NCBI RefSeq assembly: GCF_002154225.1
Contig: NZ_MTSE01000017.1
Location: 37,389-101,388, forward strand
Direction: 5' to 3'
Source: Hymenobacter crusticola
GTDB lineage: Bacteria; Bacteroidota; Bacteroidia; Cytophagales; Hymenobacteraceae
Length of the DNA: 64,000 bases
Below the pieces are notes generated by a model. The model did not search any database. It was not told the origin of the DNA and saw only the letters and a program-made list of their open reading frames with translations. Positions within the stretch are counted from its first letter, which is position 1. Every line of letters begins with the position of its first letter. Made by a program: the position numbers and the translations under genes. Shown here piece by piece: positions 60,162 to 64,000 of the stretch.

Positions 60162-61220
60162 TTAAGGAATAACCTTGCGCCGGCGCAAGTCCTCAAAAAT
60201 GTCCGTAAACATGGCCTCGGTGTCGACAAACTCATGGAAGCCGAAGCGGCGGGCTTTCGAACCATCGGCAAACAGGTCGTAGTCCCAGGAAAAGACAAAG
60301 TCGGCGAAGCTCCAGCAGGAAACTTCCTGGTAGGTGTGCGGCGCTAGGTTGTATTTGGCCACTATTGTTTGCCAGAGCGGCTCCTTATCAGCCATCACTA
60401 CGCTGAGCGGTAAGGGGAGGGGCGGCGCTACTTCCAGCTCAAAAAAGCGGGCCAGCAGCGGCCACATCTCGTTCCAGCGGAATAGGTCGCCATTGTTGAT
60501 GTTGAAGGCTTGGTTGGCGCAGCGCGAGTCGGTGGCGGCCCACACGGTGGCCCGCGCTAGTAGGCCAGCATCGGTCATTTCTAGCAGCTTATCGTACGCC
60601 CCCGGCTTGCCCGGAAACCGCAACGGCAGCCCCAGCTCCTTGGACATTGATGCGTACACGGCGATGGCCATAGCTAGGTTCATCGGGTTGCCGAGGGCAA
60701 AACCGCCTACCACCGAGGGGCGCAGCGCCGACCAGCTCCACGCCTTGCCCACTTGGCGTTGCGTCAAAAAGCGCTGCTGGTCCACGTTAAATTCGGGCGG
60801 CATGTGGTCGGCGTCGGTTTCGCGGGCCGGCGTTTTGAAAGGACCTAGGTGCGCACCGTACACTTTGTAGCCCTGCATCAGGTTGATGTGCTGTAGCCCA
60901 GTCGCGACTGGCTCCACGGCCTCTACCACGTTAACGAGCATGGCTAGGTTCGGCGGCACCAACTCGGCCCAGGTGGGGCGGTCTTGGTAAGCAGCGTAGA
61001 ACAGATGCGTGACGTGCGTCAGGTCGTGGAGGTTGGCTTGGCAATCGGCGGGGTCGAGCAGGTCCACGGCTAGGTGCCGGACGCGGCCGCTGGCTTCGCC
61101 CCCGCGCCGGGATAAGCCAATGACTTCCCAATCATCAAGCGTCGCTAGGTGGTCGATAAGGTTGCGGCCGATGATGCCCTGGCCCCCCACGACGAGGGCT
61201 ACTTTACGATTCGTTTTCAT
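60162..61220 (-). CDS. SDR-family oxidoreductase, PRISE-like (progesterone 5-beta-reductase/iridoid synthase type)
   Basis: A 352-residue extended short-chain dehydrogenase. VALVVGGQGIIGRNLIDHL has the GxxGxxG cofactor loop, and GLSRRGG supplies the basic residues that favour NADPH. LQHINLMQGYKVYGAH matches the PRISE motif with the active Tyr (here Tyr of GYKVYG), and RPSVVGGFALGNPMNLAMAIAVYA follows. These enzymes reduce the C=C bond of enones. Upstream it faces an AraC regulator 99 bases away, which probably controls it. The natural substrate in bacteria is unknown. Confidence 0.88.
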   Translation of the reverse strand: MKTNRKVALVVGGQGIIGRNLIDHLATLDDWEVIGLSRRGGEASGRVRHLAVDLLDPADCQANLHDLTHVTHLFYAAYQDRPTWAELVPPNLAMLVNVVEAVEPVATGLQHINLMQGYKVYGAHLGPFKTPARETDADHMPPEFNVDQQRFLTQRQVGKAWSWSALRPSVVGGFALGNPMNLAMAIAVYASMSKELGLPLRFPGKPGAYDKLLEMTDAGLLARATVWAATDSRCANQAFNINNGDLFRWNEMWPLLARFFELEVAPPLPLPLSVVMADKEPLWQTIVAKYNLAPHTYQEVSCWSFADFVFSWDYDLFADGSKARRFGFHEFVDTEAMFTDIFEDLRRRKVIP

Positions 61221-61319
61221 GTGTTTCGAGGGCCTAAGCTAGCCCGGTGAGTTCGGCAGCAAAGGTCTTGGCCGGGCCAAAGTGGTACCTTGTAGAACTT
61301 TGAGATAATCCGGTAAAAA

Positions 61320-62192
61320 ATGAGGATGGAGGTCTTTTCGCAGGTGTGTCCGTTTTTCGTGAGCGTGTTGGAGGCCGACGAGTGGCGCTATCCCCTGCAC
61401 CGGCATACACACTACGAGCTGATTTACATCCTCCACGGCGCGGGCACTCACCACCTCAACGGGCAGCACTACCCTTACCAAGCCGACGACCTATTCTTGT
61501 GCAGCCCCCGCGACGCGCATCGCTTCGACATTGCCCAGTCCACCCGCTTCTGTATCATCAAGCTGAACCTCTCGTTTTTGCTGGCGGCCAACGACACGTT
61601 TGCCCTGGTGCAGCCCCTATTGGAGGCCGACGCTGCCCCGGCCCCTTTCGCTTTCGATGCGGCCACTCGCGCTTATCTGCGTAGCCAAGTAGAGTTTTGC
61701 ATGCGTGAGTTTGAGCAGCGGCAGTTTCTGTACGCCAATACCATTCACGCCAGCGTCCTGAGCATTTTGGTGCTGCTGGCTAGGGTGCGTCGTCAGCAGC
61801 AGGCATATCCTAGCCAACTCGCCGCGTCGGCTGATAACTTGGTGCCCGCCATCATTCACTACTTGCACGCTCATTTGCGGGAGCCCGCCGCGCTGGCCGT
61901 GGAGGTCGTGGCTGCGCACTTTCATCTTAGCCCAAGCTATATCGGGCAGTATTTTCGCCGCCACACGGGCCAGACGCTCAAGACGTTCATCCAGAAAAGC
62001 CGCATCCGGGCCATTCAGCTACAGTTGGAGTTTAGCGACAAAACGGTGTCGCAACTGGCCTTTGAGTATGGCTACACCGACGAAAGCCACCTGACAAAAG
62101 CCTTCCGGGCCCAACTCGCCGAAACCCCCAGCCAGTACCGCGCCCACCGCAGACCGTCGCAGCCGGTGGAAACTAGCGATAAAGGCAAATAA
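61320..62192 (+). CDS. AraC-family transcriptional regulator
   Basis: A 290-residue regulator. An N-terminal cupin-like sensing domain (RYPLHRHTHYELIYILHGAGTHHLNG, with the His-rich ligand-binding strands) is followed by a linker and the C-terminal AraC domain (about 185-285) with two HTHs: VVAAHFHLSPSYIGQYFRRHTGQTLKTFI and VSQLAFEYGYTDESHLTKAFRAQLAETPSQYR. The divergent SDR gene is its likely target. A decayed rhamnosidase fragment lies directly downstream, so a sugar-related regulator is also possible. There is no membrane segment. Confidence 0.9.
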   Translation: MRMEVFSQVCPFFVSVLEADEWRYPLHRHTHYELIYILHGAGTHHLNGQHYPYQADDLFLCSPRDAHRFDIAQSTRFCIIKLNLSFLLAANDTFALVQPLLEADAAPAPFAFDAATRAYLRSQVEFCMREFEQRQFLYANTIHASVLSILVLLARVRRQQQAYPSQLAASADNLVPAIIHYLHAHLREPAALAVEVVAAHFHLSPSYIGQYFRRHTGQTLKTFIQKSRIRAIQLQLEFSDKTVSQLAFEYGYTDESHLTKAFRAQLAETPSQYRAHRRPSQPVETSDKGK

Positions 62193-62198
62193 GCAGGA

Positions 62199-62676
62199 TG
62201 GCCGGAGCTTACGTTCGCAATGGTGCGCCCCGATAGTACGCTCGCCCCGCCCTCCATGACCTCGTTCAACCACTACGCCTACGGGGCCATCGGCGACTGA
62301 CTCTACACCACCGTGGCGGGCCTCGACGCAGCGGCGCCCGGCACTACCAGCGGTGGTGCGCCCGCAGCTAGGCGGCCTCACCCGGGCTGAGGCGCAGCTC
62401 GAAACCAACTATAGGCCCACCCGCGTGAGCTAGCAGCTCGCCCTCGACGTAACAGTGCCACCCAACGCAACGGCCACCGTGTACATGCCAGCCAGGAGCC
62501 CTGACCAGGTACGCGAAGGAAACCCGCTGCTAACCGCCGCCAAAGGTGTGCAAACGGATACGCCCCAAGCCGGCTACGTTCCCGTTCGTGTTGGCTCGGG
62601 GCACTACCACTTCACGGCCCCCGCACCCGTTACCGTTCGCTCTAGCGTAGGCCGCCGCATCAACAGGTTTATGTAA
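62199..62676 (+). pseudogene. Remnant of alpha-L-rhamnosidase (GH78), C-terminal part
   Basis: In the frame of 62199 the translation reads MVRPDSTLAPPSMTSFNHYAYGAIGD and then stops where the family has Trp (GDWLY became GD-stop-LY). LYTTVAGLDAAAPGT follows after the stop. The homology then moves to another frame at about 62380 (TRAEAQLETNY) and continues with a further stop to QLALDVTVPPNATATVYMPARSPDQV and VRVGSGHYHFTAPAP, the typical C-terminal beta sandwich of bacterial GH78 enzymes. At least one nonsense change, one frameshift and a second stop are needed, so it is dead. About 800 upstream residues are missing, and no transposase is nearby. Confidence 0.78.
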
Positions 62677-62741
62677 ACTGGCCCTCACCAGGGCAAAATA
62701 CGGGTTGTCAGAAAGTGTTTACTTAACCTGTTCTGGTATTG

Positions 62742-64000
62742 CTATTTCTGAGCGTTCTGGGCATCAATGACGGCAATAGCAGTCATGTTCACGATTTCGC
62801 GCACCGAAGCCCCGATCTGGAGGATGTGCACGGGCTTGCGCATGCCCATCAAGATCGGTCCTACGACTTCCGCGCCGCCAATTTCCTGGAGCACTTTGTA
62901 GGCAATGTTGCCCGACTCTACATTGGGGAAAATCAGCGTGTTAGCACCGGCGTCGGCTAGGCGGCTGAAGGGATATTGCTCGCGCAACAAGTCGCGGTTG
63001 AGTGCCGTGTTGGCCTGCATCTCGCCGTCGAGCAAGAGGTCGGGGTAGCGCTGCTGGGCTAGGTCAGTGGCGCGGCGCATCTTCTCCGGCAACTCACCCA
63101 CGTTGGAGCCGAAGTTGGAGTAGCTGATCATTGCTACCCGGGGCTCAATGCCGAAGGCGCGCACGCTGCGCGCCGTCAGCCCCACAATATCCACCAGATC
63201 TTCGGCCGTGGGGTTGATGTTTACGGTGGTATCGGCGAAGAAGAACGGGCCTTTCTTGTGCAGAATCAGGTACATACTCGCTACCCGTTGTAGTCCAGGT
63301 TCGGCCCCAATGACGCGCAAAGCTGGCGAAATGCTCTTGCTGTAATCCTTGGCCAAGCCCGTGATAAAGGCGTCCGCCTGGCCCGTTTCGAGCATCAAGG
63401 CGCCGTAGTAGTCCCGTTCGCGCAATAGGCGCTGCGCTTCGTAGAGCGTGACGCCCTTGCGTTGCCGCTTTTGGAATAAGTGTTCCGCAAAGGCTTGGCG
63501 TTGCTCGTTTTGTTGCAGAATGTCAATGACTTCGCACCCGGCTAGGTCGAGATTATTTGCCTGAGCCAAGGCGGCTACTTTCTCTTTGTTGCCGAGCAGA
63601 ATGGGGTGGGCAATGCCTTCTTCCACCAAAATTTGGGCGGCTTTGAGAATCTTGTAGTTGTCGCCCTCCGCAAAAACGACCCGCTTGGGGCTGGCCTTAG
63701 CGCCCGAGGTGATGCGGTTCAAAATTTTCTGGTTGACACCTAGGCGGGCGCGCAGTTCCTCGTCGTAGGCTAGCCAGTCGGTGATGGGGCGCCGCGCGAC
63801 GCCGCTTTCCATGGCTGCCCGTGCCACGGCCGGACTGATGCTCAGAATCAGGCGCGGGTCGAGGGGCTTGGGAATGAGGTAGGTGCGGCCAAAAGCGAGG
63901 GTGTTGTCGCCGTAGGCGTTGTTCACGAGGTCGGGCACGGTGTCCTTGGCTAGCTCGGCCAGCGCGTGCACGGCGGCTAGCTTCATGGCCTCGTTGATTT
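62742..64000 (-). CDS. maeB: NADP-dependent malic enzyme, C-terminal part (MaeB-like), truncated by the window end
   Basis: At least 419 codons in frame; the reading frame continues past 64000, since residues upstream of the first ATG (INEAMKLAAVHALAELA) continue malic enzyme homology. The left part belongs to the malic enzyme domain (NLGxxV-like ITSGAKASP and the NAD-binding region are upstream); the larger part is the fused phosphotransacetylase-like domain, from RVVFAEGDNYKILKAAQILVEEGIAHPILLGN to VSxREIVNMTAIAVIDAQ. It decarboxylates malate to pyruvate with NADP; the PTA domain is regulatory. It stands alone at the edge, in the opposite direction to the rhamnosidase remnant. Confidence 0.93.
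   Translation of the reverse strand, partial: INEAMKLAAVHALAELAKDTVPDLVNNAYGDNTLAFGRTYLIPKPLDPRLILSISPAVARAAMESGVARRPITDWLAYDEELRARLGVNQKILNRITSGAKASPKRVVFAEGDNYKILKAAQILVEEGIAHPILLGNKEKVAALAQANNLDLAGCEVIDILQQNEQRQAFAEHLFQKRQRKGVTLYEAQRLLRERDYYGALMLETGQADAFITGLAKDYSKSISPALRVIGAEPGLQRVASMYLILHKKGPFFFADTTVNINPTAEDLVDIVGLTARSVRAFGIEPRVAMISYSNFGSNVGELPEKMRRATDLAQQRYPDLLLDGEMQANTALNRDLLREQYPFSRLADAGANTLIFPNVESGNIAYKVLQEIGGAEVVGPILMGMRKPVHILQIGASVREIVNMTAIAVIDAQNAQK

Noticed and set aside
62455..62676. A standalone small gene encoding 73 residues
   Set aside because: Its sequence is the last part of the alpha-L-rhamnosidase beta sandwich; the rest of the homology lies upstream in broken frames.
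1..64000. CRISPR arrays, insertion sequences, integrases or rRNA
   Set aside because: No regularly spaced repeats, no transposase or integrase motifs and no rRNA-like stretch were seen while reading both strands.

Overview
The window looks like a chromosome segment of a Bacteroidota bacterium of the Cytophagales, most like Hymenobacter. Four secreted proteins end in type IX secretion (T9SS) type A sorting domains. There is a Bacteroidetes-type exosortase module with a PID-CTERM substrate. Promoter candidates follow TAnnTTTG, Shine-Dalgarno sequences are mostly absent, and TTG starts are used. No insertion sequence, CRISPR array, rRNA or replication origin is visible.

Region 1 (1-22.4 kb) is a large exopolysaccharide locus. 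The forward arm opens with the last 85 codons of a Wzc-like tyrosine autokinase. It continues with a Wzx-type flippase, a GT8-like transferase, two hexapeptide acyltransferases, four GT4 and two GT2 glycosyltransferases, two acyltransferase-3 membrane proteins, an SGNH-like protein, a Wzy/ligase-like polymerase and a VanZ-like protein. The facing reverse operon holds a GT2, the Wzm and Wzt subunits of an ABC polysaccharide exporter, a GT2-methyltransferase fusion and a polysaccharide deacetylase. The locus therefore carries parts of both a Wzx/Wzy route and an ABC route, and its base composition is patchy.

Region 2 (22.4-36.3 kb) encodes mostly exported proteins: a large PA14/T9SS protein, an exosortase with its membrane partner and a tiny PID-CTERM substrate, two disordered acidic proteins around a small GNAT, a fasciclin-domain protein, a Lys-rich secreted peptide, two more T9SS cargo proteins and a TlpA-like thioredoxin.

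Region 3 (36.3-48.4 kb) mixes stress defence with core functions: catalase, a Panacea-domain/small membrane protein pair that looks like a toxin-antitoxin module, tRNA-Arg(CCG), two Ohr peroxidases (one next to OhrR with a visible operator), SucC, a LolD-type ATPase, an unrecognised nucleic-acid-associated candidate, RecQ and a rhodanese.

Region 4 (48.4-64 kb) has a fourth T9SS protein, a PASTA protein, a fused double D-Ala-D-Ala ligase, an outer-membrane barrel, Pgk, a site-2 protease overlapping a HAD phosphatase, a CAT-anticodon tRNA, a divergent HxlR/quinone reductase pair, a divergent SDR/AraC pair, a decayed C-terminal remnant of an alpha-L-rhamnosidase, and the 3' part of malic enzyme MaeB running off the right edge.

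The best candidates for something new are the Panacea pair, the compact exosortase/PID-CTERM module, the structured non-coding block at about 11.47-11.72 kb, the fused Ddl, and the enrichment of CCTAGG.
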